Below, piece by piece: positions 1 to 9,839 of a stretch of 64,000 nt of DNA. Source of the DNA: Eubacterium sp. (GTDB taxonomy: Bacteria > Bacillota > Clostridia > Oscillospirales > Acutalibacteraceae); NCBI GenBank assembly GCA_015655975.1, contig DVEP01000018.1, positions 104,764 to 168,763 on the forward strand, read 5' to 3'. Made by a program: the position numbers and the translations under genes. Under the pieces are notes generated by a model. That model saw nothing but the letters and a program-made list of their open reading frames with translations, was not told the origin of the DNA and made no database searches. How positions within the stretch are numbered: the stretch's first letter is position 1; each line of letters opens with the position of its first letter.

Positions 1-2
1 TT

Positions 3-356
3 GCAAAAGCAGGCAGTCAAACACACGAAAAGTTTCTTTACAAAACAGGCGCAGACAGTGTTATCTACCCTGAGCGTGAAGTTGCCGCTACTATGGCTGT
101 TGAATACAGTTACGAAGCAATTTACGACTATTTGAAACTTGACAGTGATGTAGGAATATATGAAATTAAAATTCCTAAATCATGGGAAGGAAAAACACCT
201 TCAACTTTAAATATTCGTCAAAGACACGGCGTTACAATAATTGCTACAAAATCTTCGGGAAAAACCGTTCCGTTACAATCTGCGGACTATGTTTTTTCAA
301 GAGATGAGCACATTCTCGTAATGGGTAGTGAAAGCGATATTAAAAAACTCAAATAA
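3..356 (+). CDS. KtrA/TrkA-type potassium uptake regulator, C-terminal part (5' truncated by window edge)
   Basis: The reading frame is open from base 3, so the gene starts before the window; the ATG at 93 is internal. About 117 residues are visible. The first third reads like the end of a nucleotide-binding RCK_N domain: a GAD-x-VIYPERE stretch, which in KtrA/TrkA proteins closes the Rossmann fold. The rest matches an RCK_C (TrkA-C) ligand-binding domain and ends with a short strand (HILVMGSESDIKKL) typical of these proteins. Known family role: cytoplasmic NAD(H)/ATP- and c-di-AMP-responsive gating ring of the KtrB/TrkH potassium channel. The membrane partner is presumably upstream, outside the window. 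A strong hairpin terminator follows the stop codon. Confidence 0.85.
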   Translation, partial: AKAGSQTHEKFLYKTGADSVIYPEREVAATMAVEYSYEAIYDYLKLDSDVGIYEIKIPKSWEGKTPSTLNIRQRHGVTIIATKSSGKTVPLQSADYVFSRDEHILVMGSESDIKKLK

Positions 357-379
357 ATTCTATATTTACTTAGAACAGT

Positions 380-418
380 AAAAAACGGTACGATTGAAAT
401 TTAATCGTACCGTTTTTT
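380..418. terminator. Bidirectional terminator between ktrA-like gene and ydcF-like gene
   Basis: A perfect 16-bp inverted repeat (arms 380-395 and 403-418) with a 7-nt loop is flanked by A-run and T-run, so it can end transcription from both convergent neighbours. Confidence 0.85.
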
Positions 419-430
419 CATTGTTTTAAT

Positions 431-1216
431 TTAATATCCGAGCAACTGCAATCTAAGAATACCGAGCAGTTCTCTGACATAGAATGTCGGCAAAGTGATG
501 ATGTTTGACTTTGCACCCAAACCGTCTGCATTGATATTGCACTTCTTGGCAAAAAGTTCTGCCCTGTATAAATGAAAACTGTTTGTAACCACAACAACTT
601 TCTCACTGTCAATACCGTTACCGTCCATCACCGCTTTTGAAAACTTTATATTTTCAAAAGTGTTTGTTGACTTATCTTCAAGAAAAAGTCTGCTTTTATC
701 AACGCCGTTTTCAACAAGATATTCATACATACACTGCGCTTCCGAAATATCTTCGTCTGCTCCCTGTCCGCCTGATAAAACTGCTTTACTTTGCGGATTT
801 TCATTCAAATATTCAAGAGCAGAGTCGAGTCTGTACCTCAAAAGCAAGCTCGGTTTTGTACCATAAACCTTACACCCGAGAACAACTAATGTTGAATTTT
901 TTTGTGGTTCCTTTACAACACTGTGTATCATTGCACCCGTCGAATACAAAATGAAACTCAAAAGAGAAACACAAAAAACCAAAACGACGCTCAAAACGAC
1001 CTTTCCAACTTTCATATGCCAAAAATTGCCGATTAAATCTACTATTTTATCCAAATAAATGCCTAATAAAATCAGTAAGGAAGAATACACAATTCCAACA
1101 AAGTTGCCTATGTTAAATATTGCCCAAACGAAAATCGGCGCTAAAAACCACGCTAAAGAAATGACGCCTGCAACTATTAAAACAATTTTAAAAACTAAAA
1201 ACATTTTACAGTTCAA
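431..1216 (-). CDS. YdcF/SanA-like DUF218 membrane protein
   Basis: A 261-residue protein with about three hydrophobic segments in the first 100 residues and a DUF218 (YdcF-like) domain from about residue 108. Visible family motifs are VVLGCKV near 111, VLSGGQG at 146-152, STNTFEN near 184-190 and TNSFHLYRA at 211-219. Family members are linked to envelope functions (SanA, ElyC), but the reaction is not settled. The start is TTG at 1216: GGAGG sits 7 nt upstream of it, while the nearest ATG (1204) would be 15 nt away. It is the last gene of the leftward uvrBA-glycosyltransferase-gtrA series and probably shares its transcript. Confidence 0.8.
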   Translation of the reverse strand: MNCKMFLVFKIVLIVAGVISLAWFLAPIFVWAIFNIGNFVGIVYSSLLILLGIYLDKIVDLIGNFWHMKVGKVVLSVVLVFCVSLLSFILYSTGAMIHSVVKEPQKNSTLVVLGCKVYGTKPSLLLRYRLDSALEYLNENPQSKAVLSGGQGADEDISEAQCMYEYLVENGVDKSRLFLEDKSTNTFENIKFSKAVMDGNGIDSEKVVVVTNSFHLYRAELFAKKCNINADGLGAKSNIITLPTFYVRELLGILRLQLLGY

Positions 1217-1291
1217 AATCTCCCCTCCAATATTATCAAATACTTTAAATATATTTTATCGTCCGCTTACAAGAACAAATCTGAAACGGTT

Positions 1292-1729
1292 TTATTTTTT
1301 TTCCTTAAAAACTATCAGTTTTGAAAAAAAATAGTTCAAAATTACAACTACTATTGAAACAGTTACTTTTGCAACCATGCCTTCTATACCGAAAATTGTT
1401 TGATTTAAACCGACATAAACCAAAATATCTACGCCTGCTATTTCAACAACACCTGTCAAAAGACGAGAAGAAACAAATTTTGAAAATTCAAAAAAAGCAA
1501 TATTCGGTTTCCACGATTTTTGCTCAAAAACAAAAATTTTGTTTGTTAAATAGGCAAAAACAACAGCAAAAACCCACGCGATTACATTTGCAACAGTTAT
1601 CGAACAAAACGAAACAAACAAACTGTAAGTAACCCAATTTACAACAGTTGTTAAACCTCCGAAAACAATGTACAAAACAATTTCTTTATTTTTTTTCAGT
1701 AAATCAATCATCTTTTTCACTATGCTCAT
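1292..1729 (-). CDS. GtrA-like membrane protein (putative glycolipid flippase)
   Basis: A 145-residue protein with four predicted membrane segments and the GtrA signature: LYIVFGGLTTVVNW near the N-terminus, then NVIAWVFAVVFAYLTNKIFVFE. GtrA proteins are thought to flip undecaprenyl-phosphate-linked sugars across the membrane for decoration of teichoic acids or other wall glycans. It overlaps the 3' end of the GT2 glycosyltransferase gene by 26 bp, the usual GtrB-GtrA pairing. The start is not certain: ATG at 1729 has only a weak ribosome site and ATG at 1711 is an alternative. Confidence 0.85.
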   Translation of the reverse strand: MSIVKKMIDLLKKNKEIVLYIVFGGLTTVVNWVTYSLFVSFCSITVANVIAWVFAVVFAYLTNKIFVFEQKSWKPNIAFFEFSKFVSSRLLTGVVEIAGVDILVYVGLNQTIFGIEGMVAKVTVSIVVVILNYFFSKLIVFKEKK

Positions 1730-2651
1730 ACTTTTTCTTTATTATATACAAAGGTCTGTCTTTGACTTGCTCATAAATTTTTGCAATATACTCCCCTATT
1801 ATGCCCAAACAGAGAAGTTGCAGACCGCCGAAAAGCAAAATGAGCGCAACAATAGTGGCATAACCCGCGACAGCAATACCGAAAAACAATTTTTCTATAA
1901 CGACTATTGCAATATAAACAATAGACACAAAAAACATTACGGTACCTATTGCAGTAGCAAGTTTAAGCGGTGCGGTAGTAAAAGAGACTATACCGTCAAC
2001 AGCATATTTAAAAAGACTTTTAACGCTCCATTTAGACTGTCCCGCTTCTCTTTCACAAACATCGTACGGAATATACTTTGTATTGAACCCTACCCAAGAA
2101 AAAATGCCTTTTGAAAATCTATGATACTCGGGCATATCTATGACTGCCTGCACCATTTTTCTTCTGAATGTTCTGAAATCACTTGCGCCGTTTACAAACT
2201 CTACATTTGACGCCTTATTCATAACCTTGTAGAAAAGTCCTTTTAACGAAGACACAAATCTATTTTCTTTTCTTTCTTTTTGAAAAGCAGCAACACAGTC
2301 ATATTCTGGCTCGGCGTCCAAAATATCTACCATTTCGCAAATTTTTGACGGTGGTTGCTGTAAATCTGCGTCAATAATAGAAACATAGTCTCCGATGCAA
2401 TTTTTAAGTCCTGCAAGCATAGCAGCTTCTTTTCCGAAATTTTTTGACAAATCTATGATATTAATATTCAAACTTTTATTATCGTCATAGATTTTCTTTA
2501 ACTTTTCAAGAGTTTTATCCCTGCTTCCGTCATTTACAAAAACAATTTCGTAATCATACGATTTATTTGCAAACGAATTAACACATTCGTTGAAAAACTT
2601 TTCAATTACATCTTCTTCATTGTAGCAAGGTACAATTACCGATAATTTCAT
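1704..2651 (-). CDS. GT2 family glycosyltransferase (GtrB/DPM1-like, membrane anchored)
   Basis: A family 2 glycosyltransferase of about 315 residues. It opens with KLSVIVPCYNEE (the GT-A nucleotide-sugar site), has a DADLQQPP metal-binding motif around residue 90 and two C-terminal membrane helices (near residues 225-285). This layout matches polyprenyl-phosphate glycosyltransferases (GtrB, ArnC, DPM1) that load a sugar onto undecaprenyl phosphate on the cytoplasmic face. I chose ATG 2651 because family proteins begin with the SVIVPCYN strand; an in-frame start at 2678 would overlap uvrA. Immediate overlap with gtrA supports a joint role in glycan modification. Sugar donor unknown. Confidence 0.88.
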   Translation of the reverse strand: MKLSVIVPCYNEEDVIEKFFNECVNSFANKSYDYEIVFVNDGSRDKTLEKLKKIYDDNKSLNINIIDLSKNFGKEAAMLAGLKNCIGDYVSIIDADLQQPPSKICEMVDILDAEPEYDCVAAFQKERKENRFVSSLKGLFYKVMNKASNVEFVNGASDFRTFRRKMVQAVIDMPEYHRFSKGIFSWVGFNTKYIPYDVCEREAGQSKWSVKSLFKYAVDGIVSFTTAPLKLATAIGTVMFFVSIVYIAIVVIEKLFFGIAVAGYATIVALILLFGGLQLLCLGIIGEYIAKIYEQVKDRPLYIIKKKYEHSEKDD

Positions 2652-2664
2652 TTTCACACCACTT

Positions 2665-5493
2665 TTACTGTTTTTCAAGCAATTTTTTCAAATATTTTCC
2701 TGTATATGAATTTTCACAGGCAGCAATATCTTCAGGAGTTCCTACAGCAACGATTGTGCCGCCGTTTTTACCGCCTTCGGGACCTAAATCTATGATATGG
2801 TCGGCAGTTTTTATAACATCCAGATTATGCTCAATAACAACGACTGTATTGCCTTTGTCAACAAGTTTTGCAAGCACATTTACAAGTCTGTGAACATCTG
2901 CCGTATGCAAGCCTGTAGTAGGCTCGTCGAGAATATATATTGTCTTACCCGTTGAGCGTTTTGAAAGTTCTGTTGCAAGTTTTACTCTCTGCGCCTCTCC
3001 GCCTGAAAGCGTTGTAGCACTTTGTCCTATTTGAATATATCCGAGACCTACATCTGCAAGTGTTTGCAGTTTTCTTGCGATTTTTGGCTGACTTTGGAAA
3101 AATTCAAGTCCCTCGTCAACAGTCATATCGAGAACTTCGCTGATATTTTTGCCTTTAAACTTTACTTCCAAAGTTTCTCTGTTGTATCTTTTTCCTCCGC
3201 AAACATCACACGGTACATATATATCCGCAAGAAAATGCATTTCGATTTTTATAATACCGTCGCCCTGACAAGCCTCACAGCGACCGCCTTTTACATTGAA
3301 TGAAAAACGATTTTGCTTAAATCCTCTTATCTTTGCGTCTTCTGTTGAAGCGTACAAGTCTCTGATGTCAGAAAAAACGCCTGTGTAAGTAGCAGGGTTT
3401 GAACGAGGAGTTCTGCCTATCGGGCTTTGGTCAATATTGATGACTTTGTCTAAATTGTCTATACCCTTAATAGTTTCAAATTTGCCGGGTTTCTTTTTTG
3501 CGCCGTTCAACTCATTTGCAAGTTTTTTATACAAAATTTGATTTACAAGGCTTGATTTTCCCGAGCCCGAAACACCTGTAACGGCAACAAATTTGCCAAG
3601 CGGTATCTCAACATCTACATTTTTCAAATTGTTTTCGCAAGCGCCGATAATTTGAAGTTTTTTACCGTTTCCTCTTCGTCTTGTTTTGGGAACGGAAATT
3701 TTTTTAGCGCCGCTTAAATACTGCCCCGTAATAGAATCTTTGCAATTCATTATATCTTCGACAGTACCGCTTGCTACAAGATTACCGCCGTTTATACCTG
3801 CACCGGGACCTATATCTACTATATAATCTGCCGCAAACATTGTATCTTCGTCGTGTTCAACAACGATAAGCGTATTGCCCAAATCTCTAAGCCGTCTTAG
3901 AGTTTCAAGCAATTTTTCATTATCTCTCTGATGTAAACCTATTGACGGCTCGTCGAGAATATACAGCACGCCCATAAGTGAAGAACCTATTTGTGTAGCA
4001 AGGCGTATTCTTTGACTTTCGCCGCCCGACAATGTACCTGCTTCACGGGAAAGCGACAAGTAATCCAAACCTACCGAATTCAAGAAATTGAGCCTTGACC
4101 TGATTTCTTTTATGATTAAATTACCTATCATCTGTTGTTTTTCGGTAAGTTTTAAATTATCCAAAAACTCTATTTCTTCATTTATAGATTTTCGGCAAAA
4201 CTCATCTATATTTATACCGCCGATTGTTACAGCCAAACTTTCTGCGCTCAGTCTTGCTCCGTGGCAGTCGGGACACTCGGCAGACACCATAACCGTTTCA
4301 ATATCTGCCCTTGCCCATTCAGAGTTTGTTTGCGAATATCTTCTTTTTAAATTAGGAATTACGCCCTCAAACTCATTTTTATATTCTCCCGTACCGTAGT
4401 CGGTAGTTCTTTTCATTTTAATTTTTTTACCTTTTGTGCCGTAAAGAATTATATCAATTACTTTTTTAGGCAACATTTCAACAGGCATATCGAGTGAAAA
4501 GCCGTATTCCTGAGCAAGCGCTTCCATATACATTTTGGCGATTGCGCCGCCCTCTGCAACATTCCAACCGCTTGCGTGAATAGCGCCCTGATTTATTGAA
4601 ATCTTTTTGTTGGGTATTATAAGTTCAGGGTCAACTTCCTTAAATGTACCGAGTCCCGAGCAAGTTTTACAAGCGCCGTACGGGTTATTAAAACTGAACA
4701 TTCTCGGACTGAGTTCCTCTATGGAAGTTCCGTGTTCGGGACAGGCGTAGTTAAGCGAAAACAACATTTCGCTTTCATCGACTACATCTATCAGAACAGT
4801 TCCGTCAGACAATTTTGTTGAGGTTTCTATACTGTCTGCAAGTCTGCCCTCGATTTCATCTTTAATTACCAAACGGTCAACAATAACTTCGATTGTGTGC
4901 TTTTTATTCTTCTCAAGTTTTATTTCTTCCGATAAGTCATAAACAGAACCGTCAACTCTCACACGAACAAATCCGCCCTTGCGAATGTCGTCGAGTTCTT
5001 TTACAAACTCACCTTTTTTACCTCTTACAACAGGCGACATTACCTGAATTCTTTTGCCGTTGCCGAGCGCCAAAACTTTATCTACAATTTGGTCAACGGT
5101 TTGCTGTGTAATTTCTCTGCCGCACACTGTACAGTGAGGAACGCCTATTCTTGCGTACAGCAAACGCAAATAGTCATATATTTCCGTTACTGTTCCGACA
5201 GTTGAGCGAGGATTTTTTGATGTGGTTTTTTGGTCTATTGATATTGCAGGACTCAAACCCTCAATATAATCAACATCGGGTTTTTCCATCTGTCCCAAAA
5301 ATTGTCTTGCGTAACTCGAAAGACTTTCAACATATCTGCGCTGACCCTCAGCATAAATCGTGTCAAAAGCAAGGCTTGACTTTCCCGAGCCTGAAAGACC
5401 TGTAAAAACAACAAGTTTATCACGAGGGACAGTAACATCAATATTTTTCAAATTGTGTTCTCTTGCACCTTTAATAACTATATCTTTACTCAT
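2665..5493 (-). CDS. uvrA: UvrABC system protein A (excinuclease ATPase)
   Basis: A 942-residue protein of the normal UvrA length. It has two ABC ATPase halves: Walker [11 protein letters not shown] near residue 32 and [10 protein letters not shown] in the second half, and two LSGGE signatures ([13 protein letters not shown] and [13 protein letters not shown]). Zinc-binding Cys pairs are present ([15 protein letters not shown] / [10 protein letters not shown]). UvrA dimers scan DNA for bulky lesions and load UvrB in nucleotide excision repair. The start codon overlaps the uvrB stop (ATGA), so translation is coupled. No odd residue losses were noticed. Confidence 0.99.
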   Translation of the reverse strand: MSKDIVIKGAREHNLKNIDVTVPRDKLVVFTGLSGSGKSSLAFDTIYAEGQRRYVESLSSYARQFLGQMEKPDVDYIEGLSPAISIDQKTTSKNPRSTVGTVTEIYDYLRLLYARIGVPHCTVCGREITQQTVDQIVDKVLALGNGKRIQVMSPVVRGKKGEFVKELDDIRKGGFVRVRVDGSVYDLSEEIKLEKNKKHTIEVIVDRLVIKDEIEGRLADSIETSTKLSDGTVLIDVVDESEMLFSLNYACPEHGTSIEELSPRMFSFNNPYGACKTCSGLGTFKEVDPELIIPNKKISINQGAIHASGWNVAEGGAIAKMYMEALAQEYGFSLDMPVEMLPKKVIDIILYGTKGKKIKMKRTTDYGTGEYKNEFEGVIPNLKRRYSQTNSEWARADIETVMVSAECPDCHGARLSAESLAVTIGGINIDEFCRKSINEEIEFLDNLKLTEKQQMIGNLIIKEIRSRLNFLNSVGLDYLSLSREAGTLSGGESQRIRLATQIGSSLMGVLYILDEPSIGLHQRDNEKLLETLRRLRDLGNTLIVVEHDEDTMFAADYIVDIGPGAGINGGNLVASGTVEDIMNCKDSITGQYLSGAKKISVPKTRRRGNGKKLQIIGACENNLKNVDVEIPLGKFVAVTGVSGSGKSSLVNQILYKKLANELNGAKKKPGKFETIKGIDNLDKVINIDQSPIGRTPRSNPATYTGVFSDIRDLYASTEDAKIRGFKQNRFSFNVKGGRCEACQGDGIIKIEMHFLADIYVPCDVCGGKRYNRETLEVKFKGKNISEVLDMTVDEGLEFFQSQPKIARKLQTLADVGLGYIQIGQSATTLSGGEAQRVKLATELSKRSTGKTIYILDEPTTGLHTADVHRLVNVLAKLVDKGNTVVVIEHNLDVIKTADHIIDLGPEGGKNGGTIVAVGTPEDIAACENSYTGKYLKKLLEKQ

Positions 5494-7448
5494 TTTTCTC
5501 CCTTTAATTCCATAATTTTATCTCTCAAATATGCAGCGTGCTCAAACTCAAGCATTTTAGCCGCCTCTCGCATTTCAACAGAAAGTTTTTTAATGAGCGA
5601 CTCTCTTTCCTGTTTTGAAAGTCGTTTTTTGATTTTTCCTGTCTTTTCTTTAGAAGATATTTCTATAACATCACGAACGCCTTTTTTAATTGTTTTCGGC
5701 GTAATACCGTTTTTCTCGTTGTACTCGATTTGAATTTTTCGTCTTCTGTATGTTTCCTCAATAGCCCTTTCCATAGAAGGAGTTACTGTATCTGCATACA
5801 TAATAACTTTTCCCTCTGCGTTTCTTGCGGCTCTGCCGATTGTCTGCACAAGAGAAGTTTCGCTTCTCAAAAAGCCTTCTTTGTCTGCGTCAAGTATTGC
5901 CACGAGAGAAACTTCGGGAATATCAAGACCTTCACGAAGTAAGTTTATGCCTACTAAAACATCGAACTCGCCGAGACGCAAATCTCTGATAATTTCCATT
6001 CTTTCTATCGTATCTATATCGCTGTGCATATACCTGACTTTTATATCGAAGCCTTTTAGATATTGAGTCAAATCTTCTGCCATTTTTTTTGTCAAAGTTG
6101 TTACAAGAACACGCTCTTCTTTTTCCGTGCGTATATTTATTTCGGAAACAAGGTCGTCCATTTGGTCTTCGGTCGGTTTAACTTCAATTTCAGGGTCAAG
6201 CAATCCTGTCGGACGAATGACCTGTTCGGCTATAACCGAACTGTGTTCTTTTTCAAAATCGCTCGGTGTTGCTGAAGTAAACACTATTTGGTTCACTTTT
6301 TTATAAAACTCGTCAAACATAAGAGGTCTGTTATCAAGAGCGCTCGGCAAACGAAAACCATATTCAATCAAACTTTCTTTTCTTGCCCTGTCGCCTGCAT
6401 ACATACCTCTGACCTGCGGAAGCATTACATGGCTTTCATCACAAAAAATCAAAAAATCATCCGGGAAATAGTCAAGAAGAGTGAACGGAGCAGCTCCCGA
6501 CGGACGACCGCTCATTACTCTTGAATAGTTTTCAATACCTTTGCAAAAACCTGTTTCGCGCAGCATTTCAATATCGTTCATTGTGCGTTCTCTTATTCTT
6601 TGAGCCTCAATCAGCTTGCCTTTTTCTTCAAAGAACGCTACTCTTTCTTCCATTTCCTGATATATTTCAGCCAAGGCAATTTCCATTTTTTCTCTGCTGA
6701 CAACATAGTGCGAAGCCGGGTAAATACACGCGTGCGACAAAACAGCCTCCGCTTTGCCCGTTATTGGATTAATTTCCGATATTCTGTCTATCTCATCGCC
6801 GAAAAATTCAACACGAAGTGCGTTTCCGCTGCTGCCTGCGGGGAAAATTTCAACGCTGTCGCCTCTGACTCTGAACTTGTTTCTGACAAAATTTATGTCG
6901 TTTCTTTCATATTGAATTTCAACAAGTTTTGCAAGTAATTCATCGCGTTCTTTGACCATACCGGGTCTCAAAGAAATGACCATATTTCTATAATCAATAG
7001 GGTCGCCGATTGAATAGATGCAACTGACGGATGAAACTATTATTACATCTCTTCTTTCAGACAAAGAAGCTGTTGCGCTGTGTCGCAATTTGTCTATTTC
7101 TTCATTGATAGCGCTGTCTTTTTCAATATATGTGTCAGTCGTAGGCACATACGCCTCAGGCTGATAGTAGTCATAGTAACTCACAAAATATTCAACTGCA
7201 TTTTCAGGGAAAAACTCACGAAATTCACTGCAAAGCTGAGCTGCCAAAGTTTTATTGTGGGCAAGCACAAGAGTAGGTTTATTTACATTTGCAATGATAT
7301 TTGCCATAGTAAAAGTTTTACCCGAGCCTGTTACACCTAAAAGAGTTTGCTCTTTATTGCCCGATATTATACTTTCGGACAGTTTTTCTATGGCTTGAGG
7401 TTGGTCTCCCGTCGGAGAAAACTGTGAGTGCAATATGAATTTGTCCAT
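5490..7448 (-). CDS. uvrB: UvrABC system protein B (excinuclease helicase-like subunit)
   Basis: A 652-residue protein. Visible parts are Walker A ([10 protein letters not shown]), the damage-probing beta-hairpin region ([12 protein letters not shown]), the helicase motif TIGRAARN and a C-terminal UVR motif ([17 protein letters not shown]) that recruits UvrC. The start is ATG 7448, with AAGGAG 7-8 nt upstream; a longer frame to 7490 lacks family similarity. First gene of a leftward uvrB-uvrA series. uvrC is not in the window. Upstream lies a candidate promoter at 7512-7540; no typical Firmicute LexA box was found. Confidence 0.99.
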   Translation of the reverse strand: MDKFILHSQFSPTGDQPQAIEKLSESIISGNKEQTLLGVTGSGKTFTMANIIANVNKPTLVLAHNKTLAAQLCSEFREFFPENAVEYFVSYYDYYQPEAYVPTTDTYIEKDSAINEEIDKLRHSATASLSERRDVIIVSSVSCIYSIGDPIDYRNMVISLRPGMVKERDELLAKLVEIQYERNDINFVRNKFRVRGDSVEIFPAGSSGNALRVEFFGDEIDRISEINPITGKAEAVLSHACIYPASHYVVSREKMEIALAEIYQEMEERVAFFEEKGKLIEAQRIRERTMNDIEMLRETGFCKGIENYSRVMSGRPSGAAPFTLLDYFPDDFLIFCDESHVMLPQVRGMYAGDRARKESLIEYGFRLPSALDNRPLMFDEFYKKVNQIVFTSATPSDFEKEHSSVIAEQVIRPTGLLDPEIEVKPTEDQMDDLVSEINIRTEKEERVLVTTLTKKMAEDLTQYLKGFDIKVRYMHSDIDTIERMEIIRDLRLGEFDVLVGINLLREGLDIPEVSLVAILDADKEGFLRSETSLVQTIGRAARNAEGKVIMYADTVTPSMERAIEETYRRRKIQIEYNEKNGITPKTIKKGVRDVIEISSKEKTGKIKKRLSKQERESLIKKLSVEMREAAKMLEFEHAAYLRDKIMELKGEK

Positions 7449-7483
7449 TAAAAAACTCCTTTTTATAGTCAGTATAGTAAACA

Positions 7484-7540
7484 AATTCACTTTTTGAATT
7501 CTTACCGATACAGTATAACATTTTAAAGAAAAAAAGTACA
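7484..7540 (-). promoter_or_regulatory. Candidate uvrB promoter with inverted repeat at the start of the transcript
   Basis: On the minus strand TGTACT (7535-7540) is separated by 17 bp from TATACT (7512-7517). A perfect inverted repeat AATTCA / TGAATT with a 5-bp spacer (7484-7500) lies just downstream of the predicted start. It is not a LexA-type GAAC-N4-GTTC box. Promoter moderately supported; the operator role is a guess. Confidence 0.4.
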
Positions 7541-7643
7541 GTAAAATTGAAATCTTAAAAATAATTTATCTAATTATTATAAAATAATTAACAATGAATT
7601 AATATACTCTGTTGTAATATTACCAAAATACAAGATTATTAAA

Positions 7644-7690
7644 CAAAAGCCCCCCTACTCAATGCAAAATTGAACAGAGGGGTGTTTTTT
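7644..7690 (-). terminator. Terminator of the redox/membrane operon
   Basis: On the minus strand a stem with CCCCT/AGGGG outer pairs and CAAT/ATTG inner pairs (arms 7669-7682 and 7650-7663) is followed by GCTTTTGTTT. It lies 35 bp beyond the stop of membrane protein B. Confidence 0.75.
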
Positions 7691-7724
7691 ATCGCTTTGT
7701 ATTTAAAAAAAACTTTATTTAGAT

Positions 7725-8645
7725 TTAAAAACCGTTTGATTTAAGATTTTTTTGATATGAAGAAAGTTCTGTATATACTTCTTCTTTTAAAGGATTTTTC
7801 TTGTTCTTCTTAACAGTATAGATTTCAAACGCAAGAACAGCAAGATTGATTACAAGCGCAGCAATGCTCAATACAAGTTTCGGTGCATCCGACTGCGTTG
7901 AAACTATTGAAAAATATTTGTCTGCCGATGAGTAGTCAACGGTAAGTGAAAACATTGCAAACAAAGCCAATGTCTGCGCCCTGTGTTGAAGCCAAGCGCC
8001 TCTGCTGATGAAAAATTCTACTATCGTACAAGCCAAAATGATTAGTACGCCTGCGTAAAAAGACCTGTTTGAAATACAGTTGTAGCAATATGAAATGTTC
8101 CAAACATCGTAGGCAATTATCCAAAACCAAAGTTGGTCTGCCCAAACCATATCTTTTGTTTTATTTTGAGATATTTTAATTCCCATCCAACCTGTGATTG
8201 TGATGATATTTATTATACCTGCGACTGCATTTATGATATTCCAAGGACCGCCTATCATTTGCAGACCTGCTTCAATTTCTCCCGTTTTCGGAAAACACTG
8301 CAAATCAGCAACGACAGCCTCTAAAATATTTATTGCCAATATAAGCGGAGGGAACATAAGCATAAACTTATTTTTTTGCAGTTTAGGAATATATCTCAGC
8401 AACATAAATCCTATAACTCCTGCCAAAGCAGAGTAAGTTTTTACCCAAGCAAACCAGTTGCCGCCGACATTTCCGCCTGAAGTATTAGGCCAAATAAATA
8501 TAGTTGCAATTATAGGAAAAACAACATACATTGCAATTCCTGCCCATTTAAATCGTCTTGTAAGTTCATTTAACAGAATAAGAACTGCAAGAAATCCTAA
8601 AAACACTAAAATACTGATTAGTGTGTAATTTTCAAAAAAGAACAT
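7725..8645 (-). CDS. Polytopic membrane protein B, DUF5692-like
   Basis: A 306-residue integral membrane protein with about eight hydrophobic segments and a charged C-terminal tail. It resembles the DUF5692 family from anaerobic gut bacteria, a family of unknown function; this assignment is from memory. It shares three spaced motifs with membrane protein A (11405-12250): NxxEAxxxD (here N106, E109, A110, D114), WxxAYxxWN (W175 to N183) and GxWLxxRAxxL (G216 to L226), so the two are paralogues. It is the last gene of the operon, 29 bp after the reductase gene, with GAGGAG as ribosome site. It might carry the substrate or take part in electron transfer; neither is shown. Confidence 0.75.
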   Translation of the reverse strand: MFFFENYTLISILVFLGFLAVLILLNELTRRFKWAGIAMYVVFPIIATIFIWPNTSGGNVGGNWFAWVKTYSALAGVIGFMLLRYIPKLQKNKFMLMFPPLILAINILEAVVADLQCFPKTGEIEAGLQMIGGPWNIINAVAGIINIITITGWMGIKISQNKTKDMVWADQLWFWIIAYDVWNISYCYNCISNRSFYAGVLIILACTIVEFFISRGAWLQHRAQTLALFAMFSLTVDYSSADKYFSIVSTQSDAPKLVLSIAALVINLAVLAFEIYTVKKNKKNPLKEEVYTELSSYQKNLKSNGF

Positions 8646-8674
8646 TTTACTACTCCTCTATAAAATTCATACAG

Positions 8675-9838
8675 TTAAAAACGAATTTCCAAATCACTGA
8701 TAGGATATGCCTTGCAGGAATGAATGTAACCAAACAATTCATCTGCATATCTTAACAGCGCGCCTTTTGCCGTAAACACTTTACCCGAAACGAGTTGCAC
8801 ACGACACAAACTGCATTCGCCCGAGCGACAACAAACATTTACTCTTACTCCCGAGCGTTCCAAAGCAGTAAGCAAACTTTCAGAACTTTTCGCTTCAATA
8901 ACTTCATCGTTTACTTTTACCTTAAACACTTCTTCACCTGTCAACTCAGCAGGCCAACCAGGTTCGTTCCATACATCTCTTCGAGTACCGAACACTTCGC
9001 GCCTGATTGCTCTTTGAGGGATATTCAACTCTTTAAGAGCTTTTTGACAAAATTCCATCATTATTGAAGGACCGCAAATGTAGTAGGTGCAATCATTTAC
9101 ATCAGGAACATGACTTTTTATTCTTTCTGCATCTATAAAACCATGCTCCAAACCATCTTTTTCTTCATCGGAAAGTATGAGCGAATAGTGGAAGTTTGTA
9201 TGGTCTTTTGCCATTTTTGAAAGTTCGTTATGGTACATAGCAAGTTCTTCTGTTCTGCTGCCATACAAAAGAGTTACATTTCTGTCCTCTCCGCTTTCCA
9301 AAATCGTTCTAATCATACTAACAAACGGGGTAATACCGCTGCCGCCGCCCAAAAATACCGAATTTTTAGAATGGAAAACAGGCTGATAGCGGAAAACACC
9401 CGACGGTCCGTTTGCTTCGAGTTTGTCGCCGACTTTGAGTTCATTCAACAAATATCCCGAAACAAAACCGCCGTCAACAGCAGCGACAGTTATTTCGTAG
9501 TATCCTCTTTGAACTGCCGAAGATGACAAACTATACGGTCTTGAAGTTCTGACGCCGTCAATTTCGCAAAAAACATTTATGTACTGACCTGCTTCAAAAG
9601 GAGGAAGATAGCCATTTTCCGAAACAAATCGAATTCTCTTTGCAATAGGACTGACGGGCTCAATTTCACTGACAACAAGTTTTAATACAGATGGATGAAG
9701 TTCTGCAATTTTCTTCTGCACAACGCCTCTTTCCAAAGAAATGTCTTTACCGACTTTTTTAGCAAAAGCAAGTTCCTGCAAAACTTCGGGACCGTTACTC
9801 ATTGTGCCTATAATCATATCTTTAATAGGTTTACTCAT
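8675..9838 (-). CDS. NAD(P)H:acceptor reductase with C-terminal [2Fe-2S] ferredoxin domain
   Basis: A 387-residue soluble reductase of the PaaE / Hcp-reductase layout. Residues 1-50 are an extra N-terminal segment without clear match. Residues about 52-150 form the flavin-binding barrel with RPYSLSS at 100-106. Residues about 158-290 form the NAD(P)H-binding fold with GGGSGITP at 164-171. The C-terminus is a plant-type ferredoxin with C337, C342, C345 and C375 (C-x4-C-x2-C-x29-C). It should pass electrons from NAD(P)H through flavin to the iron-sulfur cluster. Its start is 1 nt beyond the stop of the FAD oxidoreductase gene, so the pair is translationally linked and the oxidoreductase is the likely acceptor. 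Confidence 0.88.
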   Translation of the reverse strand: MSKPIKDMIIGTMSNGPEVLQELAFAKKVGKDISLERGVVQKKIAELHPSVLKLVVSEIEPVSPIAKRIRFVSENGYLPPFEAGQYINVFCEIDGVRTSRPYSLSSSAVQRGYYEITVAAVDGGFVSGYLLNELKVGDKLEANGPSGVFRYQPVFHSKNSVFLGGGSGITPFVSMIRTILESGEDRNVTLLYGSRTEELAMYHNELSKMAKDHTNFHYSLILSDEEKDGLEHGFIDAERIKSHVPDVNDCTYYICGPSIMMEFCQKALKELNIPQRAIRREVFGTRRDVWNEPGWPAELTGEEVFKVKVNDEVIEAKSSESLLTALERSGVRVNVCCRSGECSLCRVQLVSGKVFTAKGALLRYADELFGYIHSCKAYPISDLEIRF

Positions 9839-9839
9839 A

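Noticed and set aside
637..954. Plus-strand open frames inside ydcF-like, uvrA, uvrB, lacZ and other minus-strand genes
   Set aside because: They lie fully antisense to well-supported genes, lack ribosome sites and family similarity, and are explained by the codon composition of the true strand.
7449..7560. LexA/SOS box before uvrB
   Set aside because: No GAAC-N4-GTTC-like word was found; the only repeat, AATTCA/TGAATT, does not match.
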